The position numbers and the translations under genes were made by a program. From contig NW_006766884.1 of the NCBI RefSeq assembly GCF_000275845.1, positions 1,233,720 to 1,297,719 on the forward strand: 64,000 nucleotides of DNA, given 5' to 3'. Positions 17,730-29,802 of the stretch are shown here, one piece after another. Within the stretch, counting starts at the first letter, position 1, and every line of letters starts with the position of its first letter. The notes under the pieces were generated by a model. That model made no database searches. It worked only from the letters and a program-made list of their open reading frames with translations, and was not told the DNA's origin. This stretch comes from Dichomitus squalens LYAD-421 SS1. Its lineage: Eukaryota; Basidiomycota; Agaricomycetes; Polyporales; Polyporaceae.

Positions 17730-19399
17730 CGTCATTGCGTAACATGTACACAAACGATGACCCGCCATTACAAATCATAAGCATCTCAGAGAATATCACT
17801 ACAGCGCATGAGCACAAGCACATCGACAACTCAACAGAACCACATGATAGCATTGTTCGATAGGGCTACTGAAGGATATACTAGATTGGAAATGATAGTA
17901 CATGTGCGGACGACGCATTAACCATACAGCATAGAAAGATGACCGATAACTGCTTGAGCACCAAAATCGTCGAGCGTGCGGCCGGAGCGTTTGAAGGCGT
18001 AGACAACGTGCTGTCAGAGTGTTCCTGGGTGACGTTAAACATGCCGGCGAGAGCATAACGATCTGAGTGGTTCGACTCACCTCTTCGCGTGCTCGGTGTA
18101 CGTCCGCATTGGTACAATTGTGACACTCAGCCGTGCTTGTGTAGACTGGCGACATTTTTCCCAACGGACCTGAGTCAGTGGACGTCAGGAAGAGATCTCT
18201 CATACAAACATGGGAACCAACTTACCGCATGTTCCGAGGGCGAGAGAAAAAGACAGCCGTTGCCGTTGTCATGGGCCGGTGGAACCGACGAGACCAGGGG
18301 AGCCACCCCTAGTCCATCGGCCCACCTAACACACACGATCAGGCTCCGACGTCTCGGAGGACTCCCGAAGGCAGATACCAGCGGCCACAAGAGGTAACTT
18401 TCGCGGGCAACTTTGCATCCTGCAGACGGCCGTCAGAGATTCTACCTTCACTGCGATTGAAAGAGTCGACGCCAGGATATTCAAGGTACTGACGGAGCTG
18501 AACTCCTTGATCACCGCTGTGCACTATGCTTTGCCTTTCTTGACTCGTAGCGACAGGACAAGTGGTGGCGTGCTTGGCCCAGCTGGTGGGCTGGGAAGAT
18601 GATCAAGGCGACTGTACTCCATGTCGTTGAACGACGCTACAGAATGAGCGAAGACGAGGCGAGGATCAGGGCCACGAGACCGAGGAGACAGGAAAACGAG
18701 ACATACCTGACTAGCACATAGTGTCGAGCGCACATGACAACGTGTCCACTCGGTGTATGTGGGGAGTTGATACGTGAAGTGGTTTGACCGGCGGAATAGC
18801 ATGAGATGCAGAGACGGTGACGGTAGGGGTGAGGAGGCATCGTCGTGCGATGCAGGCCTATATACTGCTAGAAGAGCGGGCTGACCGGATGTTCCGGCGG
18901 CTGGCATCTAGATCCCTTCGTGGAGGTTGACTTGTCCGCCGTGTGACGGTGGTTCTGGACGAGGTCCATGACGCCGAATCAGGCAGGTGCTGTGGTTTGC
19001 ATGTCAAGATCGCACCCCAACGTCCAAGGAGCCGAGATGCAGCCGTATAGTCCTTTCGTGTGATTCATGGTCAATGTGAAGCCAACCTTCGTACTTCGAC
19101 GCTGGGCAGATAACGCGATGCTTTGAGCCGCGGCACCCTGCCTATAGAGTAGGATGGCCGGACTTCCTACCTGACCATGGGCAGTCTGTTTGGAAGTGTA
19201 TCGGTCAGGCGAGTTTAGTCACCACTACCATGACTCCGGGACAGCAAGCTTAGACCTCCTACAGGTGTCTCGCCCAGAAGACTCTGCAGGCTTGGACAGG
19301 TAGAAGTGATACAGCGGACAGAGACGTTTTTGCTTGAGGTCGTTGTACATTGAATGTGATGAGCGACAGCAATTGGCATAGCTATGGAAAGCTCTATGT
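17730..19399. other. long intergenic region with splice-like fragments on the minus strand
   Basis: This 1.7 kb gap lacks a recognisable gene. On the minus strand several canonical intron-like blocks occur: donor GTATGT with acceptor TGTAG near 18707-18640, and GTAAGT and GTGAGT donors with CAG acceptors near 18230-18020. The flanking short frames look protein-like (for example REEHVVYAFKRSGRTLDDFG by removing one intron near 18080-18015). No choice of exons gave a complete reading frame or a known family. It could be a fast-evolving small gene, a decayed gene or a spliced non-coding RNA. Confidence 0.35.
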
Positions 19400-21079
19400 C
19401 TAGGTATACTTTACCCGAAGAGACAAATTAAAGGGAAGCGTGGTGGCCGTGACGGTTATCTCGCCGCCGTCGGGAACAAGGTCCGAAACCTTCTTCTCGA
19501 GATTTGGACGAGTCGCAAGCTCGAGCTGCGGGGGTGCCTGGAAGTATATCTGCTTCCCTGGCGTGGAAAGAGACGGTTTCTTGACCTGGCTACAGTACCT
19601 GGTCAATACTGACTAATGACAACTTGAAAAAGGGAAGTCTTACATGTCCTGTCTCTCGACGAGTATCTCGATGAGACGTTCAACTGTCCACTCCTTGCCA
19701 ACAGTGATCGCGAGAGACTGGCCGCCGCAGACAGGGCAGTCGTCACGCTTCTCGTGCTCAAAGGTGTACGAATAAACACCATCGGTACCGATAAGCATGA
19801 AGTAGTTGTTCAGATATGCCGCCGAGCTGGTTGCAATCTTGAATGCCTCATTACAGCAGGATGCTGCAGTATACGAATTAGCTCACCCTGACTATAGATA
19901 GCATATGAACTCACCCGCAATGATTGCGTTTGTGGATGCGATGGCAGGGATGATGTTCTTCACCACACCCTGTGTCAGCGAGTAGGTGACGCCCTCAATA
20001 TTGAACTCCTTGGCACGTGCTGCGGCAACTTGGTACAACCATGAGATATGCTCGGGGTTATCCGTATCTAGCTTCTTGTCTACAAGTTGGCATGAGAAGC
20101 CGCAGCACGCGGGAAATACCGAGGTTCAATTCTTACCGCCATGTACCTTGGGCCATTCTAATACCGATGCCCACTCTATGCAGTGTTCTGGGAGACGGGG
20201 AGTATTGGCAATAGTGCAGATGGGGAATGCAGTAGGCTTGTTGAGCATGTCGAGGGAACATTCGTAGCAGGAAGTCACTGTGGGGAGTATAACACGAGCT
20301 TGGCCCTTGAACCCTGCGATTCACAACTGTTCATCACCGAGAGACAGACGTAAATGTGAGCAACTCACCTTCGGTCCCACCGTCAATGAGAGGCTTCAAG
20401 CTCTCCGGATTATCCGAGTCGACCATGTTTACGAGAGTGGCGTTGATCCATCGTCTCGCCTCCACGGAGTCGAGACCGCAGATAATGAGGTTGAACTGCA
20501 TGTAATAGTCCTCGTCCTTGTCCTGTATCTTGCCAAAGTAACTTGACATAGATTGAGCATCGCTAAATGATCGTAAAATATATCCAAACCTACGGCGTAA
20601 CCTTCACACCGGGTACACGGTTCATGATGAATTCGGCCGCCACGATCGCCTTCGACTTGCCGACATCCTTCTGCCTACCATCTGATTGGCATTCGCTGAC
20701 TGCTGAAACCTGGGAAACATACCTGAAGAGAAACTGCCGGTTGAGATTACTGATGTCGATGGTGTCCATGTCTATTACATGGATATCTTTGAAGCCAGAC
20801 AGCGCGAGGTTGGCCAGGATCTCGCATCCCAGACCACCGGCACCAATGACTAGAATCTTGCACTTCTCGCGCAGAAATTCCTTCACCTGTACCGCAGGTC
20901 TTCCGTAAGTCTTAACTATATAGCACAAGGTTCAGATACCACCGCACCTCATCGCCAGCGAGGAATGAAGGGTCCGTCCTAGGACCCGATCTATCGAGGA
21001 TCTGGTCGACATGGTAGTAGCGACCCTCCCAGTCGCTCGAGGACGCAGTTCCATTCACTACCGCGGCGGCGGCGGCCAT
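19400..21079 (-). CDS. UBA3: NEDD8-activating enzyme E1 catalytic subunit
   Basis: Exons: 21079-20948, 20886-20723, 20674-20594, 20541-20369, 20313-20137, 20079-19915, 19863-19644, 19589-19400; 433 residues. The adenylation domain shows [30 protein letters not shown] and [12 protein letters not shown]. Zn ligands are visible as CYEC (residues 199-202) and CPVCGG. The catalytic cysteine falls at residue 216 in [20 protein letters not shown], the same number as in human UBA3. The C-terminal ubiquitin-fold domain starts near [15 protein letters not shown]. With its partner Ula1/APPBP1 it activates NEDD8/Rub1 for cullin modification. It is divergent from RCL1. Confidence 0.96.
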
Positions 21080-21320
21080 GAACAAAGCACAAAGCGAGTA
21101 GCAGTAGACCTCAGATGAGTGACAAAGAGAACAGCCTCAGCCTGAAGCCAAGGACCCGTTGTGGCTGGAGAGGCGTAATAGTCCTCTATGTAAGCGCCTA
21201 TGGCTGATTACACGGGCGCCTCGGGCCGCGGCAACTTTTTGTGATCGAAACTCGTTTCGTCTTGCGTTGCAGCCGCCGCTTGTCTCCTCACTGTCTCCGC
21301 CTTCCCTCTGTTACTGCAAA

Positions 21321-22812
21321 ATGACCCAGGCTCCCACCGTACTGCACTTTAGTGGTCATCAGTTTTTCAGGCACAGGCTCGTGCTTGGAGTTCTCAGCGG
21401 GAAGCCGGTCCGCATAGACAAAATCCGGTCGGACGACAAAAACCCTGGTCTACGAGGTGCGTCCAGCCCAGGTGCATTGTGCAGGGCATCCTCAACATTC
21501 CTCTACGGAAAGACTACGAGGTCAGCTTGCTACGACTGCTGGAGCGGGTGACGAATGGCACGGTCATCGAGATCTCCGTCACTGGTGAGTACTATGCGCT
21601 CTCCCGTCGCCGCTAGACACTCATGCCGCACTCAGGTACCGCTGTATTGCTCAAACCCGGTGTAATTGCTGGCGGAAACGTTGTGCATGACTGCCCGTTG
21701 ACGCGGTCTGTGGGCTACTTCCTGGAGCCTATCGTGATGCTCGCGCCCTTCGCGAAGAAACCCTTGGAGCTCACATTGCGGGGAATCACAACAGATGAAA
21801 ATGACCTCTCGGTGCGCATCCTGTTTTTGTTTGCATATAGCAGCATCTTATCAACGTTGTATTTCACGCCATAACAGGTGGATATCATCCGCACCGTCAC
21901 GCTTCCCCACTTGCAGCTATTCGGAGTCTCAGAAGGCTTGGAACTTCGCGTGAGTCATCTGAAGACGTTCCTAAAGACTATGTGCTTACAATGCATGACA
22001 GATCAAGAAGCGCGGCAGCCCCCCTCTCGGCGGCGGTGAAGTGCAATTCCTGTGTCCCATCGTGAAGCAGGTCAAGACCCTGAACTTCGTGGACCCTGGC
22101 AAAATCAAGCGGATACGAGGCATCTCGTGAGTACATCCCGCATTCACAACCTGGATCAATATTGACTCATGCCCCGAAGGCATGCTGTTCGAGTGAACCC
22201 ACAATTCTCAAACCGAATGATCGAAGCTTCTCGCTCGGTTCTAAATCGCTATATTCCTGACATCTACCTGTATTCCGACGTGTATAAAGGCGAAGAAAGC
22301 GGCAGGTATGTGGTAGAATGGTACACCCGTTCGAACGTGCGATGCTGACTCTATTCCCAGATCACCAGGATACGCGCTGAGTCTGCTTGCAGAGTCAACC
22401 ACAGGGGCCATGCATTGCTCGGAAGCAACGTCCAGACCTGGCGTTCCTCCTGAAGACATCGCCGTAGTGGCATCGCGGGCCCTTCTGGCGGAGATACGGA
22501 GAGGAGGATGTGTCGACAGGCAACATCAAGTGTTGGTGCTGCTCATGATGATCCTAGGAAGCGAGGACGTCGGCAGGTGTAGGATGGGCGAGCCCACAGT
22601 GCGCGCGTGAGTTCTGGTAACACCAAGTGCAGGGGTCTCGACATTGACGTTCCATCGCTCCGGCTAGCATTCAATTCTTGCGAGATGTCAAGGAGGCGTT
22701 CGGCACGGCTTTCAAGATTGTCCCAGCAGACCCTGCCGACGCGAACTCGACAGATCTCTTATACTCTTGTTATGGTGTAGGCTACGTAAACGCGAACAGG
22801 TCACTGGCGTAG
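21321..22812 (+). CDS. RCL1: RNA 3'-phosphate cyclase-like protein, 18S rRNA processing
   Basis: Eight exons: 21321-21456, 21513-21584, 21636-21811, 21878-21949, 22002-22126, 22180-22305, 22361-22606, 22668-22812; 365 residues (yeast Rcl1 367). Family landmarks: FSGHQFFRHRLVLGVLSGKPV at the N-terminus, NPGLRDYEVS, GGGEVQFLCP, DPGKIKRIRG and RGGCVDRQHQ. Rcl1 acts with Bms1 in the small-subunit processome in early pre-18S rRNA cleavage; Rcl1-type proteins lack the active-site His of true RNA cyclases. Intron phases agree throughout. It converges with NPR2 over about 125 bp. Confidence 0.95.
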
Positions 22813-22939
22813 TGGATTAAGCCTTCAAACCATGTCCTCTTCAGGGAAAAGTATGCTACTGTCAAGTCCTCAGCGCAATTCGAAGACTTAGCGACTGCAT
22901 CATTCATGAATCCTATACGCCTTCGCAGCTCCTCGTCTG

Positions 22940-25198
22940 CTACCTGTAAATGATGGATATATTTCCGTATTCCTCATCCCCCTCTGTTGCGCCCCCTGCG
23001 GCGAATAGCCACTGCCTCAGCACCGGCCAACCGACCTCAAATCGTGTGCAGATCTCGTCCGTATGATGCTCTCCATCTAGCAATGGCAACAACTCGGGCG
23101 GAAACTGAGCCGCCGGGCCTTGTAGCGCAGGTGCCTGGGACGGCTCCCTTGTTAATCGCGGACGCACAAGCAGCGCCGAGCGACCTCCGCTTGATTGCTC
23201 GCTCTCTAGTGGATCGGAGCCTCCGCCAGTGACGGCATGTATAACTCGCTCAAATCCGTCTGGCGATGAGGATATAGGGTGTCTTGCTGAGGGGAGGATT
23301 GTCGTCATGTCGTTCCGCCGGGTCGAGTCTCTGAGCGCGCCCGCTTCCACCCCGCCGTACAACCTCGACATTGTCTGATATGCTCGGTCTCCCGGTGGCT
23401 TGCGGCTCTCGCGGCTACGGAGCATTTCCAGAGATGACTCTGCAGCGCTGGAACGTCGCGGAGGGAATACTCGCGCCGCTGCTGCTGAAGCTATCTGGGA
23501 GGTCGTTGATGATGCCGGGACGAGCTCCGCACCCGCGGAGGCTATGGTGGGCTGGGGCTCGAAGACGCGCCCACGAGTCCGCAAAGACTCTAGCTCGTTG
23601 CGCGAGGGCGGAGCGGCCGGTACCATCTGAACGGTCATGGTGGAAGCGAAGCTCTTGCCACGTTTACGCCCGAGTGAAGCCATGCTCATGCGTCGATCTG
23701 GGGGCGGATCGGGACTGGAGAGGAGGATGGGCCAGCGGTGAACTCTACGTAGAAAGCCCTGTACGAACATCATGCTGTCGGTGCAAGCTGAATTTAGAGG
23801 TGAAAGAGACTACCTTGATGACTCCGAAGCTAGTGAATCTCCGGACATCCATGCCGAGTTCGTGGACGTCGTACTCTTCCATCCATTCGCGGACGGTCTT
23901 CCCAGCTCTGAACCGAGAGTACAGGTGGAGGAGCTTAGGCCAGTCAGGAATGACCCATCCTGGTTCAGGCACGTCAGCAGGTGGAAACTGGGAATTTGTA
24001 ACCAGACCCTACCTGGCTTTGTGACGTATGGCCCGCATTCTTCTTTGATATGCCCTTCGTCCGCGAGCCATTGCATGCTCTTCCGCAACGTGTACATATT
24101 CGAATACTGAAAGATGTCGATCATCATGATCACTTGGTAGTATCTGAAAAATCTCAATTGAATGTTGTCCACATTGCAATCACGCAAAGCTCACAGCAGG
24201 TGAGAGACTGCGAGCCGAGTGAGGTTGAGATCGCAGTTAGCCAGTCTAGCGATACGGCTGACATGATTGATGCCGTCGATGAAGGGGCATATCTGCCAGC
24301 ACTTTAGCCTCGCAAGTGATGTATGCTCGCAGAAAAGGTCTGACCTTCACGATGGTCAGGTCCCAATTCGGTTCCACTCTACCGGTCAAATTGATGAGGG
24401 CCAGAGGGACCATCCAATCCTTGACTGGTGGAGGATTCGGGTAGAAGGGAAATATCTTCAACTCGATCGAGTTGAACGGGTCTATAGGGATAGATGTTTC
24501 CGAGTACGAGTTCAGGTCCTCATATAGCTGCTCAAGTATCGCGTGAATAGGAGCGGCGCTCCGGGCGGACGACAGGAAGCCAGACTCTTTCTGTATCCCA
24601 CATCAACGATTTGCTTCGACTACTGGACAATGGCACGAACCTCACATGCGGTGAGCACTCGGCTGACCTTCCTTGCTACTGGCTCATAACAGCTCAAATC
24701 TGCAGTTCGCTCGAAGACGAAGCAGACATTGTACAGAAAGTAGTTTCGCGGGTAAGATTCGTCGTCCAGTCGCACTGGGAATCCAAGGATACGGTGGGCC
24801 TTTGTTGCACAGATGACCAGTCTGCCGCACAGTGCTTTCGGAGGGATAACGTATTTGGAGATGTCGTCGAAATGGAACAGGGAGCGATTGGCGACAGATT
24901 CAGACTTATGAGGCGAGAGTAAACTTTTCATTTCGAGTCGCTGCGTGATGGGGGAGGACAGGACAGAGGGAGCCCGGGAAGGCGCATCATATTCCGTGAG
25001 TGACGGTGTAGAATCAGCAGGAGATGCAGAGGGAAGGGTGTTGATTGAGGTCCCTGAGGCGTGTCCGGACGACGAAGGCGAAGTAGCAATCAGAGCCTCG
25101 GGCACCTGAGAGACGATTTTGGGGCCCTGCTCAACGTCAAATACAGCGTAGAATACAGACTCAAGACGAGGAAGGAAGGAAGCTCCATTGGATGACAT
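22940..25198 (-). CDS. NPR2: nitrogen permease regulator 2 (GATOR1/SEACIT subunit)
   Basis: Six exons: 25198-24641, 24590-24345, 24292-24195, 24143-24013, 23959-23814, 23758-22940; 665 residues. The N-terminal longin-like half carries RLESVFYAVFDVEQGPKI, IPPKALCGRL, ILGFPVRLDD and NYFLYNVCFVF; the middle has LEQLYEDLNSY and DWMVPLALINL; the winged-helix part has HVSRIARLANCDLNLTRLAVSHLLYY. These are hallmarks of Npr2/NPRL2, which with Npr3 and Iml1 inhibits TORC1 under amino-acid limitation. Human NPRL2 is 380 residues; this protein has a Ser/Pro insert near residues 35-90 and a C-terminal low-complexity extension, with a final region GWPVLRQWLFAAGG. The start at 25198 directly precedes the family motif. 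Confidence 0.93.
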
Positions 25199-25560
25199 CT
25201 CGTGTGCTGCTTCTCGTTGCGAGATTGCGTTCGAGCATAAGAACATACAAAACGGGTCAGTGACGGCGCTTCCACGCGCCTTTATGCGACCATCAGTAAG
25301 TTTGATTTGATGGAGTAAGCTGCATAAGATGGAACATACAGTTGCCCATATACGATACGCGGGACGTTGCAAGACCAGGATGATCGCGAATGTAAAGTAA
25401 GTTCCCTTCTGTGCTTAGCTGTAGGCGCCGTGGCGTGTCGGCTGACTAAGCAGACGTTTCGTACTAGTGCCCGAACCTGAGGGTTACCGCGAACATCTCT
25501 CGTTCGTGGACCTCCATCAATACCTCTTCCTACCGCTTCTAGTGATTCTCGCTGTCTAAG

Positions 25561-26836
25561 ATGCCGAAGGCGGATATCAACAAGGTTGGCTGGGAGCAGA
25601 GCGAATTCCCCATCCTTTGCGAAACTTGTGAGTATCGCACGCGTTCGCCACCCATTGTATACACTAACTGGGACTTCAGGCCTGGGTGACAACCCATTCG
25701 TCCGCATGGTGCGTTTATGTTGCGTTACTGTCTATGCCGATACCTTACTTTGGTGCAGTCAAAACAGGAGTTCGGGCGCGCCTGTGGCACCTGCGCTCGC
25801 CCCTTCACCGTCTTCCGTTGGAATCCGGGCACCGGCATGCGCTTCAAAACCACTGTGATCTGTCAGACTTGCGCCAAGATAAAGAACGTCTGCCAAACAT
25901 GTCTTCTTGACCTGGTTTATGGTCTACCGACACAAGTTCGCGACACTGCGCTTGGGATAGAAAGTGAAGCACCGACGAGCGAGATCAACAGGGAGTATTA
26001 TGCTCAGAACATGGAGAACAAGGTATGCAAGATCTAGCTACCCGGGAAAGCATTTATTTAGCGTACGAATAGCTTGAAGGCGCGAAGTCACTGCTCGACG
26101 TGGACAAATCATCGAGCGCAGGGAAGGAAATGTTGAAGCAGCTCGCGCGAACCGACCCATATTACAAGCGTAACCGCCCACACCTCTGTTCGTTCTTTGC
26201 GAAAGGAGAATGCAATCGCGGAGACGCATGTCCTTACAGGTACGATTTGAAGCCTTCGTCGCCCGTCGCATAGCCTCATACTCGCATCAGACATGAAATG
26301 CCCGTCCAGAACGAACTCTCGAAACAAAACATCCAGGATCGTTACCACGGTCGTAATGACCCTGTTGCGAAGAAGATATTGTCCACTCATGCCGCAAATA
26401 TGGGTTTGCAACCCCCAGAAGACCAGAGCATCGTATGTTCTTCCATTCTAGCCTCTGCTCGAAGGTGTACAACTGATCCATCTAGACATCTCTCTTCTTG
26501 ACATCGCTCCCCGCCAATGCGACTGAGGAGAGCATCCGGACGCGAGTTCTTAAGTCACTACCTGCAGTTCAACCTTCGCAGTTGAAGTCGGTGGTTCATG
26601 TCGCGAAGACAAGGTGGGTCATTGCTTTGCTCCAGCTCTTTGCCCCGTACCCAACTCATTTTTATGTTCTCAGATGCGCGTTCGTGAATTGGAGAGATAG
26701 AGCGACGGCAGAGTTGGCAGCTCAGGCGTGGGCTAACGGCCTCGAGATTGGTGGGGAGACTGTCGGCATTCGTTGGGGCAGAAGCAAGGGCGCATCCGGC
26801 GCAAAGCCTGCTCCTGTCGCTGTCCAGGCGTCGTGA
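25561..26836 (+). CDS. SLT11: pre-mRNA splicing factor SLT11/RBM22
   Basis: Seven exons: 25561-25627, 25680-25708, 25759-26022, 26073-26239, 26291-26432, 26486-26613, 26674-26836; 319 residues. Order of domains: N-terminal zinc-binding part ([43 protein letters not shown]), then a CCCH finger [20 protein letters not shown], then a C-terminal RRM ([15 protein letters not shown] ... [13 protein letters not shown]). This is the Slt11/Ecm2/RBM22 architecture of the NineTeen-related complex, which contacts U6 snRNA in the spliceosome catalytic core. Exon 2 is only 29 nt. It is divergent from NPR2 and converges with a GMC gene. Confidence 0.95.
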
Positions 26837-26966
26837 ACATTCCGTATGTGTTGTCGACCATGCTCCTGTAGACCCTTGTATGTTACTGTACTACTAGTTC
26901 ACAGGATTCGGTACGATCCTCGAGCACACGTTCTTTGCTTCATCGGGGACCAAGGCGTTGTCAAAA

Positions 26967-29802
26967 TCACCTAATCAACCCCCTGATAATGTCGGACGCC
27001 TGTGAATGGGATTAGGGAAGACCCATCTACAGCGCATTGTTTGCTTACTCTTTCAGCAATCGCGTACACAGTCGATTGCGGATGTGCAGCGATCAGCATG
27101 GGGATAACAGACGCGTCCACCACTCGCAAATTAGTTGTGCCATAGACCTTCAGCGTCTTCGGATCAACCACACCTGAAGAGATTTATGTTAACGATCGAG
27201 CTGTCCAAAAACCTAGCTTTGTCTCCTACCTCCACGCTCTCGTGACACCATGGCTGCAGTGCCCACAGGATGGTAGACTGTTCCCATGAACGTCTTGATA
27301 TAACTGCTCCGCCAGGTTAATGGGACGAAAGCGGTGTATCTCATGAAGAATACCCACTCTAGCCACTCATCGTCGGTGGTTACGTTGCTCGACGGCTCGT
27401 GCGCATTGACAATTAATGATGCAAGAGGCTGGGTCTGGGCAATCTGCCTGACAAATTTGGTCCCTTCGAGCACGACCTGCAGATCTAGCGATTACGCAAG
27501 TGAGCTAACGGCAGCGGGGTTTGTCATGCGTATGCGCACCTATGTACTTATCGACGTATTTGGGATCGATTGCCGGAGGCGTCAGGGGATTAGTGGAATT
27601 GAGATGCTTTGCGAACTCGTTAGTCGTCGATCATCCCAGTTGCAGTCAGTGAAGCTTACCACGGTACCACGACTGAACGGGTGCTAGAGGCGCATTCATC
27701 AGTGCCCATGCGATGACCGAATACTGACTGACCCACCATGTTGCCCATGTACACTGTGAGATACGCCGCACCCGGAGTGGGACTGGCTGCCGTCACCCCT
27801 CCTCCAGGGAACATGATATATTCTACATGCCCAACGTCCGCCGTGTCCAACCAGCCTTGTTGGATCTCATATTGTGCCTTGGTCAAAGCCGGTAGGCCCG
27901 ACGCACGAATGAGCTCTTCAGCCTGTCCTTGTAAGTTGGAGAGCACGACATCTGAGACGATTGTCTTTAGCGGAGGGAATACCAACGCGAATTGAGCGGA
28001 TGCAAAGATGCCCGTTCCGTTCTCCGCGCTGGAATCAGGTAAATGTGTATATCTGGGAAATTCAAGGCCATGACGTACTACTCCGCTTGTTGCTCGGCCA
28101 AGTATGTTTGGTCGTTTCTGAGAATGTCTATTGGGGCCAACAACGTCGCCGATAATGAGAATAAGACATGCGAACAAATCCGTGGAAGCTTACCGTACGT
28201 GAACGTCGTATTGATGATCTCAAAATCTTGGGTCAGCAGTGTATGGTCCTATTCATCGGATGTCAGCCAATGACACGCTTCCCGCGAGGTAAAGTCAGAC
28301 CTGGAGATTCTCCCCGACCCCGGGTAGGTCAATCAGGGTCTTGATGCCCGCGTCTTCAAGAATCGACTTGTTTCCGATCCCTGGAGCAAGTTCAAGCTTG
28401 CTCTTACTATAGCCGAAAATAATTGTCTTACCAGATAGCTCCAGGAGATGGGGTGTCTGGAAAGCGCCTGCCGAGAGTACGACTTCCTTCCGTGCATAAA
28501 CGGTACCGTTGGTACCAGTGCTGTTCAAGGCCACAACGTCTACGCTAACCGCCCGCAAATCTTGTGAGCTTGCGCCGCGGACGATATTGACTTTCGTAGC
28601 CTATTGAAGGTGTGAGGACCTAGTATACTACTGAGGGCACAAGTAGGCTCCTTACTTGAGTAGTGAGATAAACGGTGAGGTTTGGCCTATCGGAACTAAT
28701 GTTATAATACGTGCTTGCGGCGTACGACCGCTTGCCGACATTCTTGACCCGATCAACGGCCATTTCCAGGTTAAAGATGCCCGTTGCATTTCCCTCATAC
28801 TGTACGATATTCATATGCAATGAATTGTGGATGTCGAAAGACGAGATTCCACCACACGTACGGGGTCGCTATTCGTGGGAATACCTAACTTGTTAACCGC
28901 TTCCACGAACGGGTCGGTGATATTCGTGTACAGGACATTGTAGGATGGCTGGACAGGTTCATCACGCATCATAGTTGGCTCCCGAGGCGAGCGACGTAGA
29001 GCGGACTCACCTGGACTGGGCCATCCCGTCCGTGAAATGTATAGAACGTTTTGTTCGAGACCTGTGGGCCGTCCGGGAAGTATTGCTCAGGCGTTGGGGC
29101 CGAAATGGTCTCGGTCTTCCTGAAATATGGCAGGAGCGAATTCCAATTCCACCCCTCCGCGCCCAGCTATGTCTAATGTGAGCCCCGGGTCCCTTGGGAG
29201 AGAGAACGAAACCCGAATGTGGTGCTGACCTTCTCCCAGGCGTTGTATTCCGTAGCGGACGCCCTGTCCCATGCCATGAAGTTGAGCCCGCTGGAGCCAC
29301 CAAGCATCTTGCCTCTGGGTTGCGCCACTACGTTGCCATTGAGCGCGCTCTGCGGGACGCTGGTAAACTTCCAGTCGAAGTTCGGATTTCCTATGGCTTG
29401 TCCGAAGAACTCTGGTCCCGAGTCAGATAGACACATGATGTCACATTGTTCAGAGCCCACCGGGTGTGTCAACGAGGGGCTCATTGACGTGGTGAGTGCC
29501 AGCTTCGATGACAGCTACGGTTGTGTGCGGGTCTTCACTGAGGCGCGCCGCTACCACGAGTCCAGCTGTTCCCCCGCCTAGCGTACGAGGCAGGTGAATT
29601 CGGCATACATAGCGCTGGGCAGGCCAATGGAAACGACGCGCACCTACGACGACATAATCAAAGGTTCTGTGGCTTCCTACGCTGCGATGAGCGCTTGGCA
29701 TCCAGGATGCAAAGTATGATGGACGCATATACCTGAGCTTGCCGAAGAAGCATACACCACGGTGCACAACAACTGGGTTGCGAGTGCGATGAGCCAAACC
29801 AT
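26967..29802 (-). CDS. secreted GMC oxidoreductase, aryl-alcohol-oxidase-like
   Basis: Eighteen exons: 29802-29733, 29676-29644, 29577-29461, 29411-29230, 29166-29011, 28948-28862, 28799-28656, 28600-28432, 28380-28301, 28248-28194, 28127-28082, 28028-27737, 27683-27660, 27606-27540, 27484-27358, 27303-27230, 27173-27049, 26999-26967; 626 residues. A signal peptide (MVWLIALATQLLCTVVYASS) precedes FDYVVVGGGTAGLVVAARL (FAD site). GMC signature 1 is GKMLGGSSGLNFM and signature 2 is GAFQTPHLLELSGIGN. Catalytic His pair: TVYHPVGTAAM and AAHPQST. Such enzymes oxidise aryl alcohols or related alcohols and release H2O2 outside the cell, feeding lignin-degrading peroxidases. The intron 27357-27304 is 54 nt and stopless, so retention would insert 18 residues just before the catalytic His region. 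Confidence 0.9.
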
